A stretch of 64,000 bases of DNA from Vibrio spartinae (GTDB lineage Bacteria; Pseudomonadota; Gammaproteobacteria; Enterobacterales; Vibrionaceae): positions 1,851,001 through 1,915,000 of the forward strand of contig NZ_AP024907.1 of the NCBI RefSeq assembly GCF_024347135.1. Reading direction: 5' to 3'. Positions 27,662 through 37,090 of the stretch are shown in pieces. Numbering within the stretch: the first letter of the stretch is position 1; each line of letters opens with the position of its first letter. Under the pieces are notes generated by a model. It was not told where the DNA came from and did no database searches. It was given only the letters and a program-made list of their open reading frames with translations. The translations under genes and the position numbers were made by a program.

Positions 27662-28759
27662 TTATCGTTTGTGACCCGTATGCAGTTTGTTTTCTAGCCA
27701 AATCGAATATCTCGACATGCCAAAACAAAAGACCCAGAACACTAACGCGACAAATGTATAACTTTCGGTGGAAAAACCAAGCCAATTCGGGTCGGTATTT
27801 GCTGCCTGACCGATACCAAGCACATCAAACATTCCGATGATGAGTACCAGACTGGTATCTTTAAATAGATCGATGAAGGTATTCACAATTGAAGGAATGG
27901 TAATTTTCAGAGCCTGCGGCAAAATGACTAAGCCCATTTTTTTGGAATAACTGAGCCCTAGTGAATCTGCGGCCTCATATTGTCCTTTGGGGATCGCTTG
28001 TAAACCACCGCGGATAACTTCAGCAATATAAGCAGCACTGAACAGCATCACCCCAATCAGCGCTCGGACTAACTTGTCACTTTCTGAACCGGCAGACATG
28101 AATAGCGGGAGCATGACGGATGCCATAAACAAAACGGTGATCAGCGGAACACCACGCCATACTTCGATATAAACGGTACAGAAGCTCCGGATGACCGGCA
28201 TATGAGAACGTCGTCCGAGAGCAAGTAAGACCCCAATGGGTAAGGATGCAACGATCCCGACCAAAGCCAGCACGAGTGTGACCAGAAGACCACCCCATTT
28301 ATAGGTTTCAACAATGGGTAAGCCAAACCAAGCACCATGTAGCAGCCCGGTCATTAATAGGGGGTAAACGGTTAGTGTGAACAGTGCCAACCAGCCACGT
28401 TTCGGTGTCTTCGGATAAGCCAGCAGCGCAACTAAAATCGCCAATGTGGCATAGAAAAGCTGTGGTCGCCATAATTCACTCTCCGGATAAAAACCAAACA
28501 TAAACTGATTGAAGCGGACGTAAATCAATACCCAACATGCACCTTGCTTTGAACAGGCTTCGCGGCTTTGCCCGATCCAGTCGGCTTTAATCAGAGCCCA
28601 GTCGATGACATGGTATAAGCCGGTGAATGCAAAGTAAGCGAGAATGAGCGTCAAGACTGAACTAAACACATTGCTGAATAAATGTTTGCGCATCCAGGCA
28701 ATCGGGCCGCTGGTATTTGACGGTGGCGGCAGATCCGGTTGAAATTGATGTACTTTCAT
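27662..28759 (-). CDS. aapM: General L-amino acid ABC transporter, permease AapM
   Basis: 365 residues from ATG 28759, one base after the aapQ stop; GGAGAGG lies just upstream, so the start seven codons earlier is rejected. Long N-terminal region with extra helices, then the permease core (about 160-360) with the EAA loop [22 protein letters not shown] that docks on AapP. It pairs with AapQ as a heterodimer in the inner membrane. Length (about 370-380 in the family) and order match aapJQMP/bztABCD systems. Confidence 0.93.
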   Translation of the reverse strand: MKVHQFQPDLPPPSNTSGPIAWMRKHLFSNVFSSVLTLILAYFAFTGLYHVIDWALIKADWIGQSREACSKQGACWVLIYVRFNQFMFGFYPESELWRPQLFYATLAILVALLAYPKTPKRGWLALFTLTVYPLLMTGLLHGAWFGLPIVETYKWGGLLVTLVLALVGIVASLPIGVLLALGRRSHMPVIRSFCTVYIEVWRGVPLITVLFMASVMLPLFMSAGSESDKLVRALIGVMLFSAAYIAEVIRGGLQAIPKGQYEAADSLGLSYSKKMGLVILPQALKITIPSIVNTFIDLFKDTSLVLIIGMFDVLGIGQAANTDPNWLGFSTESYTFVALVFWVFCFGMSRYSIWLENKLHTGHKR

Positions 28760-28760
28760 T

Positions 28761-29972
28761 TTACCTCTCCACCAAAGCAACTTTACGGTTATACGTGTTC
28801 ATTAAAAATGACGTGACCAGACTGATAGTCAGATAAACCGCCATCGTCATCGAGATCACTTCAATCGCTTGTCCCGTCTGGTTTAAAGTCGTCCCGGCAA
28901 ATACATTGATGAGGTCCGGGTAACCAATCGCAACTGCGAGAGAAGAGTTTTTCGTTAAGTTGAGATACTGACTGGTTAATGGCGGAATAATAATGCGCAT
29001 GGCCTGAGGAATTATGACCAATTTGAGTGTTCTCCGGCGAGACAGACCTAATGACATGGCGGCTTCGGTTTGACCATGGCTGACGGCATTGATACCCGAG
29101 CGCACGATTTCTGCAATAAATGCCGCAGTGTAGATACTGAGTGCAAGGAGTAGTGCAACGAATTCTGGAATGATTTCGATGCCACCCTGAAAATTAAACC
29201 GTTGCAGAACAGGGTATTCCGCTGAAATTGGCATTCCCATCCAGACGTAAACAATAGCAGGCAGGCCGATAAGCAGCCCGAGTGCAATACGGAGTGTTGG
29301 TGTTTGTTGCCCTGTCACTTTTTGGCGGTTGCTGGCCCAGATCTTCACACAGACAGTCGTTATTACGCCGAGAATGAATACGGTCAATACCAGACCACTT
29401 CCTGATGCAAAAATGGGTTTAGGAATAAATAAACCACTCACGTTAATAAAGACCGCATCTCCGATAGAAAGGCTTTGTCTTTTTCCGGGCAAGGCTTGTA
29501 AGACAGAGAAATACCAGAAAAGAATCTGTAACAGCAGCGGAATATTACGAAAGATTTCGACATAAATTGCGGCAAAGCGGCTGACAAGCCAGTTTGATGA
29601 CAGACGGGCAATCCCAATAATAAACCCGAGTACCGTCGCAAAAAAGATACCGATGACCGAGACATACAAGGTATTCAGTAGTCCGACAACAAAGGTTTTG
29701 CCATACGTATCTTGATCGTTGTAATCGATCAGAGACTGACTTATCCCGAATCCTGCTGGTTGATCGAGAAAATCAAACCCGGTGGTAATACCGCGAGACT
29801 CCAGATTTGTCAGGGCATTATTCACAATCGTGTAAATAAAGAAGAGCAGTGCGAAGATAGCAACTATCTGAAAGACGACTGACCGAAATGTGGGATTATA
29901 AAATAAGTGTGTCACTTTTTTTGGGGCAGATGTGTTGCCTGTTGAGGACACCGCGTTATTTTCAGGCTTCAT
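28761..29972 (-). CDS. aapQ: General L-amino acid ABC transporter, permease AapQ
   Basis: 403 residues. An N-terminal helix (VVFQIVAIFALLFFIYTIV), a first half with FVVGLLNTLYVSVIGIFFATVLG, and the EAA loop EIVRSGINAVSHGQTEAAMSLG before the last helices. Together with AapM it makes the membrane channel for a broad range of L-amino acids. GAGG is about a dozen bases upstream of the ATG, a rather long spacing. A hairpin separates it from aapJ. Confidence 0.93.
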   Translation of the reverse strand: MKPENNAVSSTGNTSAPKKVTHLFYNPTFRSVVFQIVAIFALLFFIYTIVNNALTNLESRGITTGFDFLDQPAGFGISQSLIDYNDQDTYGKTFVVGLLNTLYVSVIGIFFATVLGFIIGIARLSSNWLVSRFAAIYVEIFRNIPLLLQILFWYFSVLQALPGKRQSLSIGDAVFINVSGLFIPKPIFASGSGLVLTVFILGVITTVCVKIWASNRQKVTGQQTPTLRIALGLLIGLPAIVYVWMGMPISAEYPVLQRFNFQGGIEIIPEFVALLLALSIYTAAFIAEIVRSGINAVSHGQTEAAMSLGLSRRRTLKLVIIPQAMRIIIPPLTSQYLNLTKNSSLAVAIGYPDLINVFAGTTLNQTGQAIEVISMTMAVYLTISLVTSFLMNTYNRKVALVER

Positions 29973-30004
29973 ATAACAATAACCTCAAGTCCATTTCCGA
30001 CAAA

Positions 30005-30022
30005 GGGCGGATTGAACCGCCC
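30005..30022 (-). other. Intercistronic GC hairpin between aapJ and aapQ
   Basis: GGGCGG-ATTGAA-CCGCCC, followed by only UUUG on the minus strand. Such hairpins after binding-protein genes often reduce read-through or protect the 3' end. Confidence 0.55.
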
Positions 30023-30038
30023 GTTTTTAATATAATGA

Positions 30039-31070
30039 TTAGCGGATTGGTGGGGCATACATGAAGCCGCCCGCATTCCATAGTGCATTGACACCACGGG
30101 CAATTTTAAGTGGAGAACCTGAACCCACGGAGCGCTCAAATATTTCGTCATAGTTTCCGACTTGCTTGACGATTTGATAACCCCAGTCGTCGCGGATACC
30201 CAGACCGGAGCCTTTTGGTCCGTCTAAGCCGAGAATACGCGTAATGTTGGCATCCGTTGATTTCTTCATCTCATCAACGTTTTTCGATGTAATGCCATAT
30301 TCTTCTGCATTGACCAGCGCGAATAGTGTCCATTTTGCGACGTTAAACCACTTGTCATCATCTTGGCGGACAACGGGGCCTAGGGGTTCTTTAGAAATAA
30401 TTTCCGGAAGGACGACAGCAGAACTTGGATCTTTGAGGTTGACACGGAGTGCATAAAGTTGGGACTGATCGGATGTCAGCACATCGCATCGGCCAGCATC
30501 GAAACCTTTAGCGGTTTGAGCGGATGTATCAAAGACGACCGGCTTGTAAGACATCCCATTTTTACGGAAGTAGTCGGCAAGGTTCAGCTCAGTGGTGGTC
30601 CCTGACTGAATACAAACGGAAGCACCATCAAGCTCTTTGGCACTTTTGACACCGAGATCCTTTTTGACCATGAATCCCTGACCATCATAATAAGTCACGC
30701 CAACAAAATTGAGACCTAAAGCTGTATCGCGTTGCAGTGTCCATGTTGTATTACGAGAAAGGACATCAATTTCACCGGATTGTAGTGCGGTGAAACGCTC
30801 CTTCGCGGTTAATGGTACAAATTTGACTTTTGTTTTGTCACCGAGAACGGCTGCGGCCAATGCTCGACAATATTCAACATCAATACCTTCCCATTCTCCT
30901 TTAGCATTGGGGCTGGAGAAACCGGGAAGTCCCGTACTGACACCACAAGTGACAACGCCATTTGAGAGCACTTTATCAAGCGTGCTTTCTGCTGCTGAAG
31001 CAGACTGAGCTGCAACCATTGCCGCTGATGCGACAGTGATTGAAGCAAGAATTTTGAGTGTGTTTGCCAT
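30039..31070 (-). CDS. aapJ: Periplasmic general L-amino acid binding protein
   Basis: 343 residues from ATG 31070 with GGAAGG upstream; the frame's 22-codon extension has no support. Signal peptide MANTLKILASITVASAAMVA, cleavage near SASA|AE. The mature protein shows the AapJ pattern: TLDKVLSNGVVTCGVSTGLPGFS, DVEYCRALAAAVLG, ERFTALQSGEIDVLSRNTTWT, and RCDVLTSDQSQLYALR. It binds many L-amino acids for AapQMP. First gene of the operon, divergent from cysG. Confidence 0.94.
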   Translation of the reverse strand: MANTLKILASITVASAAMVAAQSASAAESTLDKVLSNGVVTCGVSTGLPGFSSPNAKGEWEGIDVEYCRALAAAVLGDKTKVKFVPLTAKERFTALQSGEIDVLSRNTTWTLQRDTALGLNFVGVTYYDGQGFMVKKDLGVKSAKELDGASVCIQSGTTTELNLADYFRKNGMSYKPVVFDTSAQTAKGFDAGRCDVLTSDQSQLYALRVNLKDPSSAVVLPEIISKEPLGPVVRQDDDKWFNVAKWTLFALVNAEEYGITSKNVDEMKKSTDANITRILGLDGPKGSGLGIRDDWGYQIVKQVGNYDEIFERSVGSGSPLKIARGVNALWNAGGFMYAPPIR

Positions 31071-31541
31071 GAGTTTGTATCCTTCCAGTATGAACCATTC
31101 AGATGTCATCAGAGATTCCTGACACAAGTAATTCATTTTGTATTTATTTGTTCTGGCGGTTGAAACAGCTATTTGTCAGAACGCTATTCCATTTTCAGTA
31201 ACAATCATCTGTAAGCGTCGGTAGAGGTTAGGTTTTTCTCTAATTTCTAATCAAAGGAATTATCATGTAATCTCAAACCGAGCCTGCGTTTAGCATGGTC
31301 AATTGTTATTTAAATGTAAATAGTGCAATCAAGTTCAATCATAGTGCAATTGTGTATGTATATATTTATTGAATGTTTTTTTGAATTTTTATGCCTTGTT
31401 TTTGTTTGTACTTGGATTTTTAATCTAATATTGGATGTTAATTTAATCAATAATTTCCACATATGCATTGGATTTAATCAGGGTTGCACTTTTTTGGGGC
31501 GTATTGTTTGTTATAGTTGTTAATGTAAGGTTGCTAATGTT
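31071..31541. other. Divergent intergenic region aapJ–cysG (471 bp, no gene)
   Basis: AT-rich and probably holding both promoters. It contains two direct copies of TAGTGCAAT (about 31321 and 31341) and T-rich tracts (31374-31415). An open frame at 31323-31523 has no ribosome-binding site and an implausible composition. I cannot assign operators. Confidence 0.5.
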
Positions 31542-32492
31542 ATGCGATATTTTCCACTGTTTATGGATTTAACCGAAAGAGCCGTTTTAGTCGTTGGAGG
31601 AGGAGAGGTTGCCAGCAGAAAAACAGAAGCTTTAGTCAGAGCTGGTGCACGAGTGACTCTCTTGTCGCCAGAGATTTCCGAATCACTCCAAGTGTTGTGG
31701 CGCGATGATGCGCTGCAATGGATTGAGCAACGTTATGATAGTGCGTTTCTGACTCGCAATTATGTTCAGGTTTGGGCAACAACGGATCATGCTCCGTTGA
31801 ATCATCAGATTTATGCGGATGCCAAATTACTCGGATTACAGGTTAATGTTGTTGATGATCAGCCTTATTGTGATTTTATTACGCCAGCCATGATTGATCG
31901 CGGCCAAATCCAAGTGGCAATTTCAAGTGGTGGTGCGTCTCCGGTATTGGTGCGTAATATTCGTGAGTCAATTGAAGCGGTTTTAGCGCAGAACTTACGC
32001 GTTCTTGCGCAGTTTTGTGGTGAAAAGCGAGAGCACCTGAAAGTAGAACGGCCGGATGTCAGCGCCCGTCGCCGTTTCTGGGAGTCTTTCTTGGCTGATC
32101 CTTGTGTTAAAGAAACACATGATCCAGCGGTATTAGAGCAAATCTATCAACGTTATATTGCAGCACCGATGCTTAGGGGGCGAGAAGTCATATGGGTGGT
32201 TTGTGATACGGATGTGGAATTGCTGCCGATGAAAGCCGTACGTTTTATGCAGCAATCTGAGCTCGTGTTTTATCATCGGAATATTCCCGCGGAAGGGCTT
32301 GATTTATGTCGCCGTGATGCAGAAAGAGCAGTGTTTGATAGCCGGGCTCAATTACAAGGTTTACTGACGAAGGCCAGAGAAGAAAGCCTCAATCTTTGTA
32401 TCTTGGTGACCGTAGCTGATTTTCAGGTCGTGGCTGATCTGAAAATGAAAGGGGAACGTCAGTTTGGGAGTGGATTGTATCAGAGTGAATGA
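31542..32492 (+). CDS. cysG: Precorrin-2 dehydrogenase/sirohydrochlorin ferrochelatase with a vestigial SUMT tail
   Basis: 316 residues. Residues 1-210 match the CysG/Met8 bifunctional domain: Rossmann VVGGGEVASRK (18-27), catalytic Asp105 in VNVVDDQPYCDF, and Ser128 in VAISSGGASPVLVR, then the dimerisation part. It oxidises precorrin-2 with NAD and inserts iron to give siroheme. Residues about 213-316 align with only the first hundred residues of the CysG SUMT domain (MKAVRFMQQSELVFYHR, LDLCRRDAERAVF), but the SAM-binding glycine loop reads VVCDTDVE and the rest of the ~245-residue domain is missing. A stand-alone CobA must supply methylation elsewhere. The gene keeps an intact frame. Confidence 0.88.
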   Translation: MRYFPLFMDLTERAVLVVGGGEVASRKTEALVRAGARVTLLSPEISESLQVLWRDDALQWIEQRYDSAFLTRNYVQVWATTDHAPLNHQIYADAKLLGLQVNVVDDQPYCDFITPAMIDRGQIQVAISSGGASPVLVRNIRESIEAVLAQNLRVLAQFCGEKREHLKVERPDVSARRRFWESFLADPCVKETHDPAVLEQIYQRYIAAPMLRGREVIWVVCDTDVELLPMKAVRFMQQSELVFYHRNIPAEGLDLCRRDAERAVFDSRAQLQGLLTKAREESLNLCILVTVADFQVVADLKMKGERQFGSGLYQSE

Positions 32493-32580
32493 CCGTTGAA
32501 ATTCACTGTGATCGGCTCAATCAAAATCTAACGTGCTTGTGATATACTGCGGCGCAATTAACAAGTGAGAGTTATTTCCT

Positions 32581-32937
32581 ATGAGTGTAAAAGAGCAAAG
32601 CCAGCAATTGAATAATCGATTGGACAAATGTAAACATAAGCTGGAAGCAGCCAAATCTCGGGGGGATAATGAGATGATCACCCAGTTTACTGATGAAATT
32701 GACGCGTTGAGTAAACAGATCAACTCATTGAAGAGTAAGCAGGAATACGATTTAAATAAAGAACGCAAAAGATTATCGGATTTACCGTTTTCCCGGGAAA
32801 TTACGAGTGAGGAACAAGCCGATATCGGTAAGCTGAAGAAATCCGTTAAGGGGCTGGTCCTTGTTCATCCGACCACCAAATTAGGGAAGGCGATGCGTGT
32901 TGAAGTGATGACCGGTTTTGCGCCGCGTCAGTTTTAA
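32581..32937 (+). CDS. yibL: YibL family ribosome-associated protein
   Basis: 118 residues (E. coli YibL 120). The N-terminal two-thirds is a charged coiled coil (QLNNRLDKCKHKLEAAKSRG; ALSKQINSLKSKQ), then LPFSREITSEEQADIGKLKK and SVKGLVLVHPTTKLGKAM with MTGFAPRQF at the end, which matches the conserved C-terminal half of YibL. E. coli YibL co-purifies with ribosomes; the molecular role is unknown. Transcribed in the same direction as cysG but 88 bases away, probably from its own promoter. Confidence 0.87.
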   Translation: MSVKEQSQQLNNRLDKCKHKLEAAKSRGDNEMITQFTDEIDALSKQINSLKSKQEYDLNKERKRLSDLPFSREITSEEQADIGKLKKSVKGLVLVHPTTKLGKAMRVEVMTGFAPRQF

Positions 32938-32962
32938 TGGCAGCGGCTGTTTTGTCGAGAAA

Positions 32963-32991
32963 TACAGGACTCGTGATACGCGAGCCCTGTA
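32963..32991. terminator. Imperfect hairpin between convergent yibL and yajQ
   Basis: TACAGG-A-CTCG / CGAG-C-CCTGTA with one internal mismatch and a seven-base loop. No good U-run on either strand, so terminator function is uncertain. Confidence 0.35.
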
Positions 32992-33032
32992 CGATTAAAC
33001 CACTTGAACATTGTTAAACCCATCGGGTTTGG

Positions 33033-33515
33033 TTAGTCTCTGAAGTTGTCGAACTGAAATGGCTGACCAAAATCTTCTGAGCGAATAAAGGCAATGACAC
33101 TCTGTAGGTCGTCTCGTTTCTTCCCTGTGACACGAATTTTATCCCCTTGAATTGAGGCCTGAACTTTGAGTTTCTGATCTTTAATACTTTTGACAATTTT
33201 TTTGGCCAACAGTGTCTCGATCCCCTGTTTGAATAGAATATCCTGATGCCAGTGTTTACCCGATTGACTGGCTTTTTGACTTTCCATCGCATTCCCGTCA
33301 ACCTCACGCTTTGCCAGATTCGCTCGTAAAATATCGCGCATCTGCTTCAACTGAAAGTCACCTTCAGCAGACAGGGTGACGACTTCATCTTTCAAGGCAA
33401 AACTGGCTTCAACATTTCGGAAGTCGAAGCGAGTCGATAGTTCACGGTTTGCATTATCAACAGCATTTTTTAATTCAACGGTGTCAATTTCTGACACAAT
33501 GTCAAAAGAAGGCAT
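33033..33515 (-). CDS. yajQ: YajQ family nucleotide-binding protein
   Basis: 160 residues, family length 160-163. It begins [21 protein letters not shown] and has the twin ferredoxin-like folds of YajQ ([37 protein letters not shown]). Family members bind nucleotides including cyclic di-GMP and RNA. AAGGAG lies eight bases before the ATG. It is 18 bases after aroH in the same direction and is probably the third gene of that operon. Confidence 0.93.
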   Translation of the reverse strand: MPSFDIVSEIDTVELKNAVDNANRELSTRFDFRNVEASFALKDEVVTLSAEGDFQLKQMRDILRANLAKREVDGNAMESQKASQSGKHWHQDILFKQGIETLLAKKIVKSIKDQKLKVQASIQGDKIRVTGKKRDDLQSVIAFIRSEDFGQPFQFDNFRD

Positions 33516-33533
33516 GGGGAAAACTCCTTATTT

Positions 33534-34592
33534 TTATCGTTTGTCGTTATTTCTGTCGTGTACAGCAGCGTTCAGTTGAGAAAGCATCAGCTCGGTATCT
33601 GACCAGCTCAGGCATGGATCGGTAATCGACATGCCGTATGTCAGTTGGTCTAGCGGGGCAATTGGCTGCTGACCTTCCTCGATGAAACTCTCTGCCATCA
33701 CTCCCGCAATTTGATCACTTCCCCGACGAATTTGCTGGCAAATATCTTCAGCAACGCTTAACTGACGTTTATGCTGTTTCTGACAGTTCGCATGGCTGAA
33801 ATCGATGACAATCCGAGGGGATAGGTGGTGTGATTCTAATTGAGCACAAGCCTGTTGAACAGACTGACTGTCAAAGTTTGGTCCATTTTCACCGCCGCGA
33901 AGAATGATGTGTCCATCCGGATTGCCACTGGTTCGATAAACGGTCATTCGACCTTGTCGATCCGGCGAGTAAAAATAATGAGATGCTTTGGCGGCTCTGA
34001 TCGCATCAACGGCCACTTTGACATTGCCGTTGGTCGCATTTTTGAAACCGACAGGGCAGGACAGTGCTGAAGCCATTTCCCGATGAATTTGAGATTCAGT
34101 CGTTCTGGCTCCGATTGCTCCCCACGCGATCAGATCGGCAATGTATTGACCGGTTATCATATCCAGAAATTCAGTAGCGGTTGGTAATCCCAGTTGATTA
34201 ATCGCCAGCAAGACTTCACGGGCTTTGCTTAATCCTTCTTCGAGTGCATAACGGCCATCCAGATACGGGTCGGTGATTAATCCTTTCCAACCGACGACAG
34301 TCCTCGGTTTTTCAAAGTAAGTCCGCATCACAATCAGTAAATTATCTGCATAACGTTCGCGAAGAACATTCAAGCGTTTTGCGTAATCCAGCGCGGCCTC
34401 CGGATCATGAATCGAGCATGGGCCGGTGATGACTAAGAGCCGGTGATCTCTGCCATGTAAAATAGCTTCAATCTCATGGCGACTTTGTGAAATATGTTGG
34501 CCAACGGAAGCACTGACAGGAGACTGTGATCGCAATTGTTCGGGGGTTGGCATATGCCCTAAAGGCTCTGTTCTTAATTCGTCAGTTTTCAT
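33534..34592 (-). CDS. aroH: DAHP synthase, tryptophan-type AroH (class I)
   Basis: 352 residues. Class I alpha motifs are GPCSIHDPEAALDYA, MRTYFEKPRTVVGWKGL, GARTTESQIHREMAS, VGFKN, HIILRGG and DFSHANCQKQHKRQ. The enzyme joins phosphoenolpyruvate and erythrose-4-phosphate to start aromatic amino-acid synthesis. It resembles E. coli AroH more than AroF or AroG over the N-terminus (TDELRTE) and ATEFLDMITGQYIADL, so the tryptophan-sensitive isozyme is favoured; feedback type is inferred. It starts nine bases after the membrane-protein gene and is followed closely by yajQ. Confidence 0.88.
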   Translation of the reverse strand: MKTDELRTEPLGHMPTPEQLRSQSPVSASVGQHISQSRHEIEAILHGRDHRLLVITGPCSIHDPEAALDYAKRLNVLRERYADNLLIVMRTYFEKPRTVVGWKGLITDPYLDGRYALEEGLSKAREVLLAINQLGLPTATEFLDMITGQYIADLIAWGAIGARTTESQIHREMASALSCPVGFKNATNGNVKVAVDAIRAAKASHYFYSPDRQGRMTVYRTSGNPDGHIILRGGENGPNFDSQSVQQACAQLESHHLSPRIVIDFSHANCQKQHKRQLSVAEDICQQIRRGSDQIAGVMAESFIEEGQQPIAPLDQLTYGMSITDPCLSWSDTELMLSQLNAAVHDRNNDKR

Positions 34593-34601
34593 GGTTTAAT
34601 T

Positions 34602-35966
34602 TTATTCCAGTTCGTTAGATGTAAGCTCAATTGGTTCAATCGCGACTATCTTGCTACGGTTGAGTACCACCTTCCAGCGATAGTAAATTGGCTCATCAAT
34701 ATGATTATCCTGTTTGATAATGAGGTTAAACAGGTGACGTTTTTCAATTTTTTCACGGCTGACTTGGCCGTTGTTTAAGCGATAAACACGATATGTATCT
34801 TTATCGAAAAGCCGCGTAATTTCACGAAAGTCAAAATAGATGATTTCACGAGTCTCTTCGTAACCGCTCATAAAGCGTGATGTTGACATTTCCGTTTCAG
34901 AGCGATAACTAATGACTTGCTCTTCCCGTTGAACAATCCGTTTCTTACGAATGCGCTGAATACGATCGGGGAGATTGCTAATCGTCTGATAATTCAACCA
35001 CTCATATTTTTGGCCGATCTGGTTCCCGGTACTGGGATCGTAGTAACGTCTTTTCCATTTCGGTTTGCCTTTCCGGAGCCAGCGCCAGAGCATATCTTTC
35101 AAATCATCTTTAAATATTTCTCTCAGCGCATAAAGGAAAGACATCGCAATAACAAATGAAGCGGTAATTTCTCCCCAGTAATCACGGGCAAAAACAACGA
35201 TCATCGTGACAAAAAGCATGACGAAACCTGTGGCAATACCTTTCACGGCACGGCGAATATTATTGCCCAAGGCGATCAATGTTTCTTTCAGAATGACAGG
35301 GTGTTCAATCAGGCGACGTAACAGACGCATTTTATTACTAATACGCGTAATGTCCTGAGCGGCTTGCGTCGAGTTATAGTGATGCAGTGCCCGGTGTGCC
35401 TGTTCCTTCTCTGCCAGAATGATCAGACGATCTTTAATGGTTTTGTACTCACTATCCCGGGTTAAATGAGCGACCAAAGAAAGAAATTTTTGTTCGGTAT
35501 ACCAAGAGAGATAGTTATCAATATTGGTGTAATACCGTTTGAGCGTTTCTTCATAAGGAATGGTACGTCTGAGTCTGCGCAGGATGTCTAACGTCAGTTC
35601 AACAACATTATCAATCTCAGTTTCAGTGACGTTGTCACTATCATGAAGTAGGTCGTCGACCGCATTGTCGAGCGCCATCACATACTGGTAAGCAAACAGA
35701 CTCAAACTAATTCGATATTGAGTGGATGACAGTCTGCCTCGCTGAGCAAGACGGCTGTGAATCAACGGCAGGAGGTGTTTATCACTGTAATAGGCGCGTT
35801 TTTGGGTCAGACAATTGTAATATAGGTCTGTCTCAGGCATCAGGTTTTGATTGAGTCCGATCTCTCCCGGTACGAACAGATACATTTCCAGACTGGAAAG
35901 TTTACTTTTTGACATTGCATGGGATATTCTCAACGTAATTGCATCATGTTTGCTAACCTTGATCAA
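34602..35966 (-). CDS. Conserved hypothetical membrane protein (TTG start)
   Basis: 454 residues that I do not recognise as a named family. Mostly charged alpha-helical sequence; two hydrophobic helices at about 245-275 (IATGFVMLFVTMIVVFA; SFVIAMSFLYALREIF) and a very basic stretch after them (KGKPKWKRRYYDP). The start is set by GGAGGG six bases before TTG at 35966, the strongest ribosome-binding site nearby; internal ATG at 35915 lacks one. It leads an operon with aroH (nine-base gap) and yajQ. A perfect matS site lies inside the gene. A role cannot be read from sequence; the layout suggests a membrane-anchored cytoplasmic protein. Confidence 0.75.
   Translation of the reverse strand: MIKVSKHDAITLRISHAMSKSKLSSLEMYLFVPGEIGLNQNLMPETDLYYNCLTQKRAYYSDKHLLPLIHSRLAQRGRLSSTQYRISLSLFAYQYVMALDNAVDDLLHDSDNVTETEIDNVVELTLDILRRLRRTIPYEETLKRYYTNIDNYLSWYTEQKFLSLVAHLTRDSEYKTIKDRLIILAEKEQAHRALHHYNSTQAAQDITRISNKMRLLRRLIEHPVILKETLIALGNNIRRAVKGIATGFVMLFVTMIVVFARDYWGEITASFVIAMSFLYALREIFKDDLKDMLWRWLRKGKPKWKRRYYDPSTGNQIGQKYEWLNYQTISNLPDRIQRIRKKRIVQREEQVISYRSETEMSTSRFMSGYEETREIIYFDFREITRLFDKDTYRVYRLNNGQVSREKIEKRHLFNLIIKQDNHIDEPIYYRWKVVLNRSKIVAIEPIELTSNELE
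35626..35638. promoter_or_regulatory. matS site (MatP binding), perfect consensus
   Basis: GTGACGTTGTCAC matches the E. coli/Vibrio consensus GTGACRNYGTCAC at every position. It lies inside the coding region of the membrane-protein gene, which is normal for matS. matP is in the same window. Confidence 0.85.
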
Positions 35967-36131
35967 ATTTGTCCCTCCGGTAAACGCGTCTTTATTCCTG
36001 AATCAGCGTAATCCTGAATCTGCCTAGGTGGCATCAATCCTGACGTTGACTGAGTATATATTTGTAAATGGTAGAGAAAGGATATCAGAGATCGCGTATA
36101 ATCTCTGCAAATTTGAGATGAGAGCTATTTG

Positions 36132-36977
36132 ATGATTAATATTGGACAAATCAATCAGCTAGAGATTTTGCGGGAAACGGACTTTGGGGTGTTTCTCGAT
36201 GCAAAAGATTATGGCACGGTGATGCTGCCGAAGAAACTGATGCGTCAACCAGTTGAAATCGGTGCAGCAGTGGATGCTTTTTTGTATTTCGACTCTGACA
36301 GTCAGCTTGCAGCGACAACGGAAACTCCGATTGCTTGTGTTGGTGAATGGGGCATGATGAAAGTGGTTGGTGTCAATCAAACAGGTGCTTTTGTCAATTG
36401 GGGAATTCATGAGAAAGATCTATTGATTCCTTTCAGCGAACAGCGTGGACGATTCACGGCTGAACAATCCATTTTGGTTTATGTCTATATCGATAAAGCC
36501 TCCGGACGTATTGTCGGGACAACAAAATTCAATAAGTGGCTGGATAAAACACCAGCGCAGTATACCTTGAATCAGAAAGTCGAGCTGTTGGTCGCAGAAC
36601 GTTCCGCTTTGGGATACAAAACGATTATCAATGGCGAGCATTGGGGAATGCTGTTTCAGTCGGATGTTTTTGGCAAAGTGTTTGTCGGTAAAAGACTGAA
36701 AGGATTTGTAAAGCAGATTCGTGATGATGGTAAAATTGATGTTTCCTTGCAAAAGCTGGGTGTCGCAAAACTCGATGAGTTGAGTGAAAAAATTGTAGCG
36801 CAGCTCCGTCAAAAAGGTGGTTTTTTGCCGCTGGGGGATAAATCTTCACCAGAAGCCATTTTTGACGCTTTCCGAACCAGCAAAGGGACGTATAAGAAGA
36901 CAATTGGCCTGCTTTATAAACAAGGTATCATTGTGATTGAAGCCAATGGTATTCGATTGGTCGATGACGCTGAATAA
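36132..36977 (+). CDS. S1-domain RNA-binding protein, CvfB/YitL-like
   Basis: 281 residues from ATG 36132 (a TTG immediately before it is not needed). The family has three S1-like barrels and a C-terminal winged helix. Visible here are FGVFLDAKDYGTVMLPKKL, TGAFVNWGIHEKDLLIPFSEQ, FVKQIRDDGKIDVSLQKLG, and the winged-helix end GTYKKTIGLLYKQGIIVI. In Staphylococcus CvfB binds RNA and affects virulence-gene expression; in proteobacteria the role is unstudied. It is divergent from the membrane protein–aroH–yajQ operon and has its own terminator. Confidence 0.87.
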   Translation: MINIGQINQLEILRETDFGVFLDAKDYGTVMLPKKLMRQPVEIGAAVDAFLYFDSDSQLAATTETPIACVGEWGMMKVVGVNQTGAFVNWGIHEKDLLIPFSEQRGRFTAEQSILVYVYIDKASGRIVGTTKFNKWLDKTPAQYTLNQKVELLVAERSALGYKTIINGEHWGMLFQSDVFGKVFVGKRLKGFVKQIRDDGKIDVSLQKLGVAKLDELSEKIVAQLRQKGGFLPLGDKSSPEAIFDAFRTSKGTYKKTIGLLYKQGIIVIEANGIRLVDDAE

Positions 36978-37010
36978 CACATCAAATATAAAGAACTTGC
37001 GGTAAAGATT

Positions 37011-37042
37011 AGCCCGAATCCAAAATTGGTATCGGGCTTTTT
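37011..37042 (+). terminator. Terminator of the cvfB-like gene
   Basis: AGCCCGA/TCGGGCT arms with an inner pairing CCAA/TTGG, then TTTTT; 34 bases after the stop. Confidence 0.85.
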
Positions 37043-37090
37043 ATATGGGACTGGGTATATGGGACTGATGTGAGCTAAAGTGAATGTCAG

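Noticed and set aside
31323..31523. 66-codon ORF rich in Phe, Cys and Ile upstream of cysG
   Set aside because: No Shine-Dalgarno, starts at TTG-like or unsupported codon, and composition reflects T-rich intergenic DNA.
33840..34070. Plus-strand ORFs opposite aroH
   Set aside because: Shadow frame of a well-conserved gene; no ribosome-binding site and no family resemblance.
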